DNA from: Haliscomenobacter sp040401995
GTDB taxonomy: Bacteria; Bacteroidota; Bacteroidia; Chitinophagales; Saprospiraceae
DNA: 64,000 bases
Direction of reading: 5' to 3'
NCBI GenBank assembly: GCA_040401995.1
Contig: JBBANM010000002.1
Span: 79,100-143,099 of the forward strand
Shown: in pieces, positions 34,355 to 42,177 of the stretch
How positions within the stretch are numbered: position 1 is the first letter of the stretch
Layout: every line of letters begins with the position of its first letter
Translations under genes and position numbers: made by a program
The notes under the pieces: generated by a model
Seen by the model: only the letters and a program-made list of their open reading frames with translations
Told to the model about the DNA's origin: nothing
Database searches by the model: none

Positions 34355-34399
34355 AGAGCAGACGAACCCGCGTAGGATTGTCTGCTCTAATTTTTTTTT
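34355..34399 (+). terminator. Intrinsic terminator of the TonB receptor gene
   Basis: Arms AGAGCAGAC (34355-34363) and GTCTGCTCT (34380-34388) with a 16-base loop, followed by AATTTTTTTTT. Confidence 0.88.
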
Positions 34400-34413
34400 G
34401 AACCTGTTGTAGA

Positions 34414-35988
34414 TTAAACCGCGTTCAGACGAATTTCGTCATCGTGTTCATCAAAAAACGTATACTTTGTAAGGTGGTAATCGGGATCTGAGTCTACGTT
34501 GACCCAACGATACTGTTTACGGTACCATTGCCATTGAATGCTCCTTAGGAAACCGTCTTTTTTAAGAAAGGCAGCCACATAAGGGTGTACCATTAATTTG
34601 ACCTTGGCTTTTGGGTGCGATTGTTGAATGAAATTAAGATCCCTTTCGATATCGCTCACCAAAAGGATCGAGGCATTGATGGTACCCGTACCGCCGCAAG
34701 TAGGGCAGATTTCGGTGGTATCGATTTTCACTTCAGGTCTTACCCGTTGTCGGGTAATCTGCATCAAACCAAATTTGCTAAGCGGCAAAACGGTATGTTG
34801 TGCCCTATCCTTCTTCATTGCCTGGCGCATGGCGCGCAACACCTCTTTTTTGTGTTCGGCATTGCGCATGTCGATGAAGTCGATCACAATCAGCCCGCCA
34901 ATATCACGTAGCCGAAGTTGACGAGCAATTTCATCTGCAGCTTCCATATTGACGCGCATTACGGCCTCATCAGCATTGGTGCTCGACATTTTATGACCGC
35001 TGTTGACGTCGATGACGTGCATCGCTTCGGTGGAGTCAATCACCAGATAGGAACCGCTAGGCATGGAAGCCGTTTTCCCAAACGAAGATTTAATTTGTCG
35101 GGTGACGCCAAAGTGCTCAAATATCGACTTAGTGCCTTTATACAAATTTACAATGTTCACCTGATCAGGAGCGATGGTGGACAAGTAATTTTTGATGTTT
35201 TGGAAGAGCTCTTTTTCGTTGACCTGAATCTTGTTGAAGGAATCGCTCAGCAAATCGCGTAAAATACTGGACGTTTTGTCCAATTCACTCAGCAATTTAG
35301 CAGGTGCTTCTGCCTTGTGCATTTGGTTGAACATGCCTTCCCATTTGTCGAGCATATAAGACAGCTCTTCATGCAGATCGGCTACTTTTTTACCTTCGGC
35401 AGCGGTGCGCACAATGACGCCAAAATTCTTCGGTTTGATGCTTTCAATCAACACCTTGAGGCGTTTGCGCTCTTCGGCGTTGGCAATCTTTTTTGAAACA
35501 GCGATAACATCAGAAAACGGTGTGAGTACCAAATACCGGCCAGGAATAGTAAGTTCACAGCTCAAACGAGGTCCTTTGGTAGAGATGGGTTCTTTGAGTA
35601 CCTGCACCAATACATTTTGACCTTTTTTGAGTACCTGATCAATTTTACCATTTTTGTTGATTTCCGGCTCAATAACAAATCCGTCTAGGTTGGGGGCGTT
35701 AATGGCTCCGCCAACAGCTCCATTGGTAAACTTGATGAGAGACCGGAGCTTTGGGCCAAGATCAGTATAATGCAAAAAAGCATCTTTCTTATGGCCAATG
35801 TCCACAAAAGCAGCGTTAAGCCCGGGCATCAAACGGCGAACTTTGCCCAAAAAAACATCGCCAACAGTAAAGTTGGTATTGGTTTTTTGATAGTGCAGTT
35901 CTACCAGTTTGGAATCTTCCAATAAGGCAATTTCTACTTCTGTGGGGGTAGAATTAATAATAAGTTCTTTTTCCACAGGACACCACAT
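34414..35988 (-). CDS. rng: Ribonuclease G/E family endoribonuclease
   Basis: A 524-residue RNase E/G catalytic core without the long RNase E scaffold tail. An S1-like domain is near the N-terminus (GDVFLGKVRRLMPGLNAAFV, DIGHKKDAFLH). The DNase I-like catalytic site has VIDVNSGHK and GLIVIDFIDM, whose Asp residues bind the catalytic Mg2+, and the Zn-link motif CPTCGGTG dimerises the enzyme. The expected role is 5'-end-dependent cleavage of mRNA and rRNA precursors. The start at ATG 35988 (MWCPVEKELII) or GTG at 35976 are both possible; family members often begin near KELIIN. Long leader (about 466 bases) with stem-loops precedes it. Confidence 0.94.
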   Translation of the reverse strand: MWCPVEKELIINSTPTEVEIALLEDSKLVELHYQKTNTNFTVGDVFLGKVRRLMPGLNAAFVDIGHKKDAFLHYTDLGPKLRSLIKFTNGAVGGAINAPNLDGFVIEPEINKNGKIDQVLKKGQNVLVQVLKEPISTKGPRLSCELTIPGRYLVLTPFSDVIAVSKKIANAEERKRLKVLIESIKPKNFGVIVRTAAEGKKVADLHEELSYMLDKWEGMFNQMHKAEAPAKLLSELDKTSSILRDLLSDSFNKIQVNEKELFQNIKNYLSTIAPDQVNIVNLYKGTKSIFEHFGVTRQIKSSFGKTASMPSGSYLVIDSTEAMHVIDVNSGHKMSSTNADEAVMRVNMEAADEIARQLRLRDIGGLIVIDFIDMRNAEHKKEVLRAMRQAMKKDRAQHTVLPLSKFGLMQITRQRVRPEVKIDTTEICPTCGGTGTINASILLVSDIERDLNFIQQSHPKAKVKLMVHPYVAAFLKKDGFLRSIQWQWYRKQYRWVNVDSDPDYHLTKYTFFDEHDDEIRLNAV

Positions 35989-36454
35989 TTATAGGCGCTG
36001 GGATAAAAAAGAGGCCTGGACGTCTTTTTCGAAAATCAATGAATGGGGCGGATGCTCGTCCATAGATGAAGTTCCAAATAGACGCGAACGTTGCAGCTTG
36101 CAAGGTATGGGAATTGCTGTGTGTCCTAATAGGTAGATCAAATAAGAGAGCATCTTTTGGGAGAATAAACTGGGGAAAAAATTCTTTGGTTGAAAATGCG
36201 ATCTCTTTTATAGCTTAAAAATAGCTCTTACTTGAAAACCATCCGAGGAACGAGCGGGGCTTATCCTTGCTAATGCTGACCGGATTTAAGTTTACATGCC
36301 ATTTGGAAACCATATGTCCAAAAGCGCAAGACCCAGCTTGGAGCGCTATCGTCGCCCCAAGCTGGGAAGATCCGGTGGGCGGAAAAACTGCCAACGGTGG
36401 TAAGTTACCATTGTACATGCCTCTTTCCTTAGCCCAATGCCGCTTATTTAAAAA
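35989..36454 (-). promoter_or_regulatory. Untranslated leader/intergenic region of the RNase G gene with hairpins
   Basis: No convincing gene is seen in these 466 bases. Two hairpins stand out: CCCAGCTTGG (36332-36341) with CCAAGCTGGG (36357-36366), and TGGTAA-G-TTACCA at 36398-36410 with flanking CAA/TTG pairing. Leaders of RNase E-type genes are often targets of the enzyme itself. Confidence 0.4.
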
Positions 36455-36550
36455 CTATCTGCTCTTCTTCTTATGGCGGTTCTTACGCAGTCTCTTCTTC
36501 CGCTTATGCGTCGCAATTTTATGTCTTTTGCGCTTCTTTCCACACGGCAT
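36455..36550 (-). CDS. 31-residue basic AURKAIP1/COX24-domain protein (bS22/mS38-like)
   Basis: ATG at 36548-36550 and TAG at 36455-36457 enclose 31 codons. The product starts MPCGKKRKRHKIATHKRKKR, continues LRKNRHKKKSR, and is over half Lys/Arg/His. This pattern matches the short proteins annotated as AURKAIP1/COX24 domain-containing in Bacteroidota. The domain occurs in the mitochondrial ribosomal protein mS38 and in small actinobacterial protein bS22, so binding to the ribosomal small subunit is the likely function; that is an inference from family. It lies on the same strand as HU and TPR genes upstream and rng downstream, but the gaps (about 120 and 466 bases) argue for its own unit. Confidence 0.85.
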   Translation of the reverse strand: MPCGKKRKRHKIATHKRKKRLRKNRHKKKSR

Positions 36551-36629
36551 AGTCCGATTACTTTTAAATGTTAAACCATTTTATTTCCAAGCCACTTGCT
36601 TAACGGATGAAGGAAACGACTATCGTAAA

Positions 36630-36664
36630 ATAGCCAAATGATTCATCTGCCAGTGATTGGCTAT
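36630..36664 (-). terminator. Weak candidate terminator after the TPR lipoprotein gene
   Basis: Arms ATAGCCAA (36630-36637) and TTGGCTAT (36657-36664), 7 bases beyond the stop of the TPR gene on the minus strand, followed by only four T residues. It may separate the TPR transcript from the 31-residue gene. Confidence 0.4.
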
Positions 36665-36670
36665 TGTTCC

Positions 36671-37459
36671 TTATTGTTGAGCAGCGGCACAGCGCTGTTC
36701 ATAACTTTTTGCTTTGTCCATTTGCCCTAGTCCAGCATAGGCTTGACCAAGCATACAAATGGCTGGCATGAGCGATGGATCAAGGGTTAAGGCTCTTTCC
36801 AAACGTTCTACCGCTTTGTCGAACTGATTGGTACGAATCGCCAAACGACCTAAATTCATTAGAATATTAGGATTGTCGGGGTTTGCGCGATTCAGATCCA
36901 AGATCATCAAAATGCCCTTCATGGGGTTATCCACAGGAGGGTTGTCGGTATACAAAAGCGCCAAATTCAATTTGTACCCAATTTCTTTAGGGTTGATCGA
37001 AATGGCATTTTCGAAAGCTTTGACCGCCCGCCCAGTGGCATAGTCGCGTACGCGTTGGTTTCGCCCACTTTGTACGGCAATCGCGTATGTCGTTCCAGTG
37101 ATCGACCAGCTTTCCTCCGTGTTCAACAGTTCAGCTACTTCTTCAGCGTAATGACCAGCTATCGCAGGACGATCAAATTGAAACCATTGACCAGACAATT
37201 GCTTTAGTTTGGATACCTTACCAGTATCTGTTGGTTGAGCGGCAAGCTCGTCTTCTATAGCAGAAATCAAGGCCAACTGGCTAGGCTTAAGGCTGTCTTT
37301 GGCTTCAGTTAATAGGACATTGATATCCGTTGCTTCAGTGACCAAAGATCTGGATTTCTCCACATCTTTTATTTTCTGAGGCTTGGTATCACATCCAATG
37401 TACATCACCAGCAACAACAACACTGCAGCACCAACAGTTGCAATTTGCGACTTAGTCAT
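36671..37459 (-). CDS. TPR-repeat lipoprotein
   Basis: A 262-residue protein. Hydrophobic residues 8-22 (VGAAVLLLLVMYIGC) end in a lipobox-like site with Cys23, so it is probably an inner- or outer-membrane lipoprotein. The N-terminal third is charged and helical. TPR units appear from about 130 to 260: TGRAVKAFENAISINPKEIG, NPNILMNLGRLAIRTNQFDK, AVERLERALTLDPSLMPAIC and MLGQAYAGLGQMDKAKSYEQ. TPRs mediate protein-protein contacts; partner unknown. It starts 12 bases after the HU gene stop, so HU and this protein are probably one operon. Confidence 0.82.
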   Translation of the reverse strand: MTKSQIATVGAAVLLLLVMYIGCDTKPQKIKDVEKSRSLVTEATDINVLLTEAKDSLKPSQLALISAIEDELAAQPTDTGKVSKLKQLSGQWFQFDRPAIAGHYAEEVAELLNTEESWSITGTTYAIAVQSGRNQRVRDYATGRAVKAFENAISINPKEIGYKLNLALLYTDNPPVDNPMKGILMILDLNRANPDNPNILMNLGRLAIRTNQFDKAVERLERALTLDPSLMPAICMLGQAYAGLGQMDKAKSYEQRCAAAQQ

Positions 37460-37471
37460 GAGTGATGATGA

Positions 37472-37798
37472 TTAATCCTCGTCTTCGTCTTCGTCCGAAC
37501 TGTCTTTTGGCAACGAGCTTACTTTGCTTTTTACCTGTTCCACAAACACTTTAGCCGGCTTAAAAGATGGGATAAAATGCTCTGGAATTTCAATGGCTAC
37601 ATTTTTCTTGATGTGGCGGCCAATTTTTTTAGCCCGGCGTTTGATTACAAAACTGCCGAATCCACGAATGTAAACATTCTCGCCGTCTGCCAAAGAACCC
37701 TTTACTTCTTTGAAAAAGGTTTCTAGTGTAACCAGTACGTCGACCTTGGGCACTCCCGTCTTTTCAGATATTGCTGCAACAAGATCAGCTTTTCTCAT
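37472..37798 (-). CDS. HU-family DNA-binding protein with acidic tail
   Basis: A 108-residue nucleoid protein. The first 90 residues follow the HU/IHF fold: MRKADLVAAISEKTGVPKVD, the helix-turn VYIRGFGSFVIKRRAKKIGR, and the arm/return strand IPEHFIPSFKPAKVFVEQV. After the fold there is an extra tail with five Asp/Glu pairs (SSDEDEDED), about 18 residues more than E. coli HU. Acidic tails on HU and similar proteins in Bacteroidota may compete with DNA for the basic arms. It heads the likely HU-TPR operon and diverges from yicC over 389 bases. Confidence 0.92.
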   Translation of the reverse strand: MRKADLVAAISEKTGVPKVDVLVTLETFFKEVKGSLADGENVYIRGFGSFVIKRRAKKIGRHIKKNVAIEIPEHFIPSFKPAKVFVEQVKSKVSSLPKDSSDEDEDED

Positions 37799-38187
37799 TG
37801 GTATATACTTGGTTTATAATAAGTTATGAATAATGTCGCTATTTCGAAGCGAGTGGCAAATTTCGTAATTTTATTCATTAAACCGAAAAAAAAGACAAGT
37901 TTATTTCAACTCTTTGCATTAATTTTCAATTGATTAGAATGGGGTGGCAATGGCAGCAAAGCAGTTTTATTGATTTTTTAAAATAATGAATGGATTTTTT
38001 AAAATAATCAGAATTAAATTTTAAAAAAATACGGTTTTGCTTAATCAATTTACTTTTTCCATCACGAGCATAATTAAGTGTTTTTTAAATCCTTTGTCTA
38101 TCTTTGCAACTCAACATACACAAAAATCGCCGTAGTTAGAAGCTATTGGGTTTTTTGGATGCCATAAATCCGCAATACCAGCTTATT
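37799..38187. promoter_or_regulatory. Divergent HU/yicC control region
   Basis: AT-rich region of 389 bases with no gene. TATCTTTG at 38099-38106 matches the -7 consensus TAnnTTTG for yicC. A 16-base direct repeat GATTTTTTAAAATAAT occurs at 37972-37987 and 37993-38008, start-to-start 21 bases, about two helical turns. Confidence 0.45.
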
Positions 38188-39063
38188 ATGCTTTTATCCA
38201 TGACTGGTTATGGTAGGGGAACGACAACCTACCTCGATAAGACCATTGTTACAGAGATTCGTTCCTTGAATAGTAAATTTGCCGATTTGCGCATGAAAGT
38301 GCCGCAAAATTACCGAGAGAAAGAACACGAAATTCGTCGTATGATTTCCGAACGCTTAGAGCGGGGAAAGATAGATTTCAGTATCGACATCCAGTCCGTT
38401 GCCGGAGAAGAGGGATTCAGTCTCAACAAACCACTTTTTCGAAAATACCATCAAGAGCTAAGTCGATTGGCCAACGAACTGTCATTGAATGAAGGCGATT
38501 TGATGCAGTCGATCCTGCGCTTACCTAATGTAGTAGGTAGCAACAGCGATGTACTCAACAATGAGGAATGGTTGGTGGTGCAAAAGACCATTGAAGAGGC
38601 CGTAAAAAATTTCGATGCGTTCCGTTTGGTAGAGGGGGCATCGATCGAAAATGACATGCGGATGCGGATTGGCATCATCCAGGATAATCTTGAAAAAATT
38701 AAACCCTTTGAAGACGAACGCATCGTAAAGTTGCGTCATCGCTTGTTTCAAAACTTAGAGGAATACCTCGGGAAGGAAAAGATCGATGAAAACCGTTTTG
38801 AACAGGAAATCATTTATTACCTGGAAAAAATGGATGTAACCGAAGAAAAGGTGCGCTTATCGCAGCATTGTCTGTTTTTCCTAGAAGAATTGGATCAGAA
38901 ACATACCCAGAAAGGACGAAAGCTAAGTTTTATCAGCCAAGAAATTGGTCGGGAAATCAATACCCTCGGCGCCAAAGCTTATTCTCCCGATATTCAGCGC
39001 TTGGTAGTAGCTATGAAAGACGAGTTGGAAAAAATAAAAGAACAAGTAGCAAATTCTTTGTAA
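38188..39063 (+). CDS. YicC-family endoribonuclease
   Basis: A 291-residue protein starting at MLLSMTGYGRGT, the typical YicC N-terminus; an upstream in-frame GTG/ATG-type extension of 14 codons was rejected. Family blocks: VTEIRSLNSKFADLRMKVPQ (YicC-like N-terminal domain, about 20-150), DENRFEQEIIYYLEKMDVTE, and the C-terminal DUF1732 signature GRKLSFISQEIGREINTLGA. YicC proteins cleave small RNA in E. coli. The gene is followed after 6 bases by gmk, the usual bacterial arrangement (yicC-gmk). Confidence 0.93.
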   Translation: MLLSMTGYGRGTTTYLDKTIVTEIRSLNSKFADLRMKVPQNYREKEHEIRRMISERLERGKIDFSIDIQSVAGEEGFSLNKPLFRKYHQELSRLANELSLNEGDLMQSILRLPNVVGSNSDVLNNEEWLVVQKTIEEAVKNFDAFRLVEGASIENDMRMRIGIIQDNLEKIKPFEDERIVKLRHRLFQNLEEYLGKEKIDENRFEQEIIYYLEKMDVTEEKVRLSQHCLFFLEELDQKHTQKGRKLSFISQEIGREINTLGAKAYSPDIQRLVVAMKDELEKIKEQVANSL

Positions 39064-39069
39064 TTTTTC

Positions 39070-39648
39070 ATGAGTAAACTAGTAATTGTCACCGCACCTT
39101 CTGGGGCAGGCAAAACCACCATCGTTCGCCATCTGTTGTCGACGTTTGATAATTTAGTTTTTTCAGTATCTGCTACCACGCGTTCCAAACGCGATTATGA
39201 AGTGGATGGAAAAGATTACTACTTTATCAGTCAAGCCGATTTCCGGGCGCACATAGTCGCTGGCGATTTTTTAGAATGGGAGGAAGTATACGACAACCAA
39301 TTTTATGGGACGTTAAAAAGTGAGGTCTCAAGAATTTGGGATGCACAGCTGCACATTATTTTTGACATTGATGTAAAAGGCGCTTTGAACATCAAAAATG
39401 CTTACCCGCAGGATTCGCTGGCAATCTTTGTAAAACCCCCTTCACCCGAAGTACTGTTTCAGCGGTTGATAGGTCGCCAAACCGAAAACGCCGAAAGTTT
39501 GAAAAAACGACTAGCGCGTGCGGAAGAGGAATTGGGTTATGAAAACAAATTTGACCATATTTTAGTTAATGATACACTTGAACATGCGCTGGAAGAATCA
39601 GAACGTGTCGTTAGGGAATTTTTAAATGCCACACCATGGAAACCTTAA
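39070..39648 (+). CDS. gmk: Guanylate kinase
   Basis: A 192-residue enzyme converting GMP and ATP to GDP and ADP. The P-loop is APSGAGKTTIV near residue 10. The GMP-binding segment is VSATTRSKRDYEVDGKDYYF and EWEEVYDNQFYGTLKSEV. The lid arginines lie around RLIGRQTENAESLKKRLARA, and the C-terminal FDHILVNDTLEHAL completes the fold. Length is normal. Overlaps the following apaG start by 13 bases, so translation is coupled. Confidence 0.97.
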   Translation: MSKLVIVTAPSGAGKTTIVRHLLSTFDNLVFSVSATTRSKRDYEVDGKDYYFISQADFRAHIVAGDFLEWEEVYDNQFYGTLKSEVSRIWDAQLHIIFDIDVKGALNIKNAYPQDSLAIFVKPPSPEVLFQRLIGRQTENAESLKKRLARAEEELGYENKFDHILVNDTLEHALEESERVVREFLNATPWKP

Positions 39649-40022
39649 TCACCAATGGAATTAAGGTAAGTGTAGAAACTTTTTTTCAGAATGGCCATTC
39701 CAATCCTGCTGAAGATCGGTTTATCCACGCCTACCGAATTACCATCGAAAACTTGGGCTCGGACTCGGTGCAGTTGTTGCGGCGGCATTGGATCATCTTC
39801 GACAGCAGCGGCGAGATTCGAGAGGTAGAAGGCGAAGGGGTTATTGGGCAGCAACCAATTTTAGAACCAAGCGGTGCTCACCAATATGTTTCCCTGTGTA
39901 ACCTGCAAACTACGATCGGAAAAATGCATGGATCTTATGAAATGCTCAATTTGAGCACCGGAAAAACTTTTGATGTAGAAATTCCGAAATTTGATCTCAT
40001 TGCGCCCTTTGTATTGAACTAG
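39636..40022 (+). CDS. apaG: ApaG protein
   Basis: A 128-residue beta-sandwich (fibronectin III-like) protein. The family signature is RFIHAYRITIENLGSDSVQL, followed by LRRHWIIFDSSGEIREVEGE, GVIGQQPILEPSGAHQYVS and MHGSYEMLN. ApaG has been linked to Co2+ resistance and Mg2+ efflux in Salmonella, but the molecular activity is still unclear. It starts inside gmk and ends the yicC-gmk-apaG operon with a strong bidirectional terminator. Complete, with no unusual residues. Confidence 0.94.
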   Translation: METLITNGIKVSVETFFQNGHSNPAEDRFIHAYRITIENLGSDSVQLLRRHWIIFDSSGEIREVEGEGVIGQQPILEPSGAHQYVSLCNLQTTIGKMHGSYEMLNLSTGKTFDVEIPKFDLIAPFVLN

Positions 40023-40038
40023 AAATTCTCAACAAGCT

Positions 40039-40088
40039 CCAAATAAAAAACGGCTTATCCTTTGCGGGATAAGCCGTTTTTTATTTGG
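40039..40088. terminator. Bidirectional intrinsic terminator between apaG and the OmpA lipoprotein gene
   Basis: Perfect 22-base arms 40039-40060 and 40067-40088 with a 6-base loop and core ACGGCTTATCC/GGATAAGCCGT, flanked by A-run and T-run that serve both strands. Confidence 0.95.
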
Positions 40089-40124
40089 ATTCTCTTTATC
40101 GAATCAAGCAAATCGCTTTAGTGA

Positions 40125-40895
40125 TTATTGCTTGGTCGCTTGGAGAAGACCGTTCAAGTCTGGATCAGCAACTACCTCAGTACGACGGTTAGTAGCTTTG
40201 CCAGCTTTGGTAGTGTTATCGCCTTTTGGCATGGTATCTCCACGGCCAACTGCAGCTACCTGAGCTGGGTTAACACCGTTTTTAACCAACTCACGACAAA
40301 CAGCCAAAGCACGGTAAGAAGACAACTGCCAGTTGTCACCCAAAGCAGATCCTTTAGAAACTTTATCAGTATCGGTGTTACCCTCAACCAATACTTTCAA
40401 TTTTGGATTGCTCTTCAAGGTAGTAGCCAACTGAACGATTGCACTTTTCTGAGATTTTGTCAATGCATAAGCTGCAGAGCCAAAGCTTACTGGCTGACCA
40501 GTAGTGATGTACAAACGACCGTCTTTTTCTTCTAGACCCAAGCCGCTAGACTTGTAGCTAGCGAAGATGCCATTGATTTCTGATTTCACCTTGGTCAATT
40601 CAGAAGAGGTCATGTCCAATTTTGATTGAACAGCAGCAACTTGAGTTTTAGTTGCATCAAGATCTTTGCGCAGACTGGCAATTTCGCCATTCATACGAGC
40701 CTTTTCGGCTTCCATAGAGCTTTTCAGGGTAGCGTTATCAGCTTCCAGGCTCTTTACTTTAGCTTGTGTTTCAGCCAACGCCTTATCGGCAGCTTCTTTG
40801 CTAGCCAGCAGTTCGTTGAATTTCTTTTTGGAAACACAAGATTGCAAAGAACCAAGCGCAAGAACAACCACCAATAAGTTGAGTACTAGACGCAT
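40125..40895 (-). CDS. OmpA-family lipoprotein with coiled coil
   Basis: A 256-residue protein. The signal MRLVLNLLVVVLALGSLQSC ends in a lipobox (LQSC, Cys20). Start at 40895 chosen because the 32 residues above it in frame are not signal-like. A coiled coil (about 28-110) carries heptads such as EAADKALAETQAKVKSLEAD. After a short strand region (LYITTGQPVSFGSAAYAL), the OmpA domain (about 140-245) has VLVEGNTDTDKVSK, WQLSSYRALAVCRELVKNGV and ATNRRTEVV. Pal-like tether between the outer membrane and peptidoglycan. Codon choice is uniform and may indicate high expression. Confidence 0.9.
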   Translation of the reverse strand: MRLVLNLLVVVLALGSLQSCVSKKKFNELLASKEAADKALAETQAKVKSLEADNATLKSSMEAEKARMNGEIASLRKDLDATKTQVAAVQSKLDMTSSELTKVKSEINGIFASYKSSGLGLEEKDGRLYITTGQPVSFGSAAYALTKSQKSAIVQLATTLKSNPKLKVLVEGNTDTDKVSKGSALGDNWQLSSYRALAVCRELVKNGVNPAQVAAVGRGDTMPKGDNTTKAGKATNRRTEVVADPDLNGLLQATKQ

Positions 40896-41045
40896 GATGT
40901 TAAAGTTTAAATTGAGTAAATTGAGTTGTAAGTTGTTTTCAGATTTTTTGAGGGCCTTCACGAGGATGGGCTCAATTCTAGTGCAAAACAAGAGATATTT
41001 TCCGAATAAAACAAAGATAATCTTAAATTTATTAGACTATATAGC

Positions 41046-41210
41046 TTTAAGGAACGGTTAAAAAATAAATTGACACTTTATCCTTGCTCTTTTGCCGCCA
41101 CTCTTCCTATCTTTTTCGTTACAATGCCCCACATTGCGCCTCAAAAGATAGTTGATTGGCAACAAAATAACAGCGGCTAAAATGTCAATTTATTATTCAC
41201 CCGTTCCTAA
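41046..41210. repeat. Family B hairpin repeat, copy B2
   Basis: A 165-bp copy of the element at 18343-18507 in the same orientation, in the divergent gap between the OmpA lipoprotein gene and the hydrolase gene. Core CCACTCTTCCTATCTTTTT and CCCCACATTGCGCCTC is nearly identical to B1, but the outer stem has ATTGAC/GTCAAT in place of AGTACC/GGTACT. Confidence 0.9.
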
Positions 41211-41360
41211 TCTATTTTTCAATTGCACCAACAATGTGCTAATCAGCGGAAAGCACTTGGGACAACCGAATAAAATCTCTATTTTTGCCGTTACTGCTTG
41301 ATTATTTTGATTGATCGTAGATAGCAGCCCAATATTTTTTTGATCATTAAAGCGGTTTAA

Positions 41361-42143
41361 ATGAATTTCGATCTGATAGAAGAAGGGAATTTTAAATACA
41401 TGGAATCGAAAGGCGGGGAAGAGACCTTGTTGTTGCTTCATGGTTTATTTGGCGCGCTCTCCAATTTTGAAGGTATAGTGCAGCACTTTTCAGGTAAGTA
41501 CAATGTAGTTGCCCCAATATTACCAATTCTTGAACTTCCGGTTCGCGAGGTTTCGGTAATAGGTCTGGTAGCACACATTGCAGATTTTATCAAATACAAA
41601 GGCTACAATAAAGTGCACGTGCTGGGTAATTCGCTTGGCGGGCATATCGCTTTGCTTTTTACTCTTGCTCATCCTGATAAAGTGAGCTCGCTCATCCTTA
41701 CGGGTAGTTCCGGTCTTTTTGAAAGTGCAATGGGTACTAGCTTCCCAAAGCGCGGTGATTTTGAATACATCAAGAAAAAAACGCAAGATACTTTCTTCGA
41801 TCCTACGGTGGCAACTCCCGAATTGATCCAAGAAGTGTATGACATCGTCAACGACCGCAACAAAGCCATTCGAGTTATTGCAACTTCCAAATCAGCGGTT
41901 CGCCATAACCTGGGCGATAAGTTGCATCAGATTACCGTACCCACTTTATTGGTATGGGGACGCCAGGATCAAATTACTCCTGCATTTGTTGGCGAAAAGT
42001 TCCACGAAATGATCAAACATTCCCAACTCTATTTCATCGATCAATGCGGTCATGCTCCGATGATGGAAAAGAAAGAGGAATTCAACAAGTACTTGGAAAC
42101 ATTTCTTGAAGAAGTAACGGCTGCAAAGGCATTGAGCGAATAA
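41361..42143 (+). CDS. Alpha/beta-hydrolase
   Basis: A 260-residue alpha/beta-hydrolase-fold enzyme. Oxyanion region LLLHGLFGALSNFEG (about 23-37). Nucleophile elbow VLGNSLGGHIALL puts Ser near 93. The acid Asp is in LLVWGRQDQITP and the base His in DQCGHAPMMEK. The cap domain falls about 120-190. There is no signal peptide, so it is cytoplasmic. The substrate is unknown; the lid and loop pattern resemble the MhpC/BphD-type or esterase group. It is followed after 34 bases by the M1 peptidase gene. Confidence 0.88.
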   Translation: MNFDLIEEGNFKYMESKGGEETLLLLHGLFGALSNFEGIVQHFSGKYNVVAPILPILELPVREVSVIGLVAHIADFIKYKGYNKVHVLGNSLGGHIALLFTLAHPDKVSSLILTGSSGLFESAMGTSFPKRGDFEYIKKKTQDTFFDPTVATPELIQEVYDIVNDRNKAIRVIATSKSAVRHNLGDKLHQITVPTLLVWGRQDQITPAFVGEKFHEMIKHSQLYFIDQCGHAPMMEKKEEFNKYLETFLEEVTAAKALSE

Positions 42144-42177
42144 ACAAACTAACCAACAGCAAAAAAATAACCACCAC

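Noticed and set aside
36267..36641. 124-codon plus-strand open frame
   Set aside because: It is antisense to the 31-residue basic gene and crosses the hairpin leader; composition is the mirror of a Lys/Arg-rich gene.
40021..40041. CAACAAGCTCC similar to the end of family A
   Set aside because: Short match that is explained by part of the apaG terminator region; no second arm.
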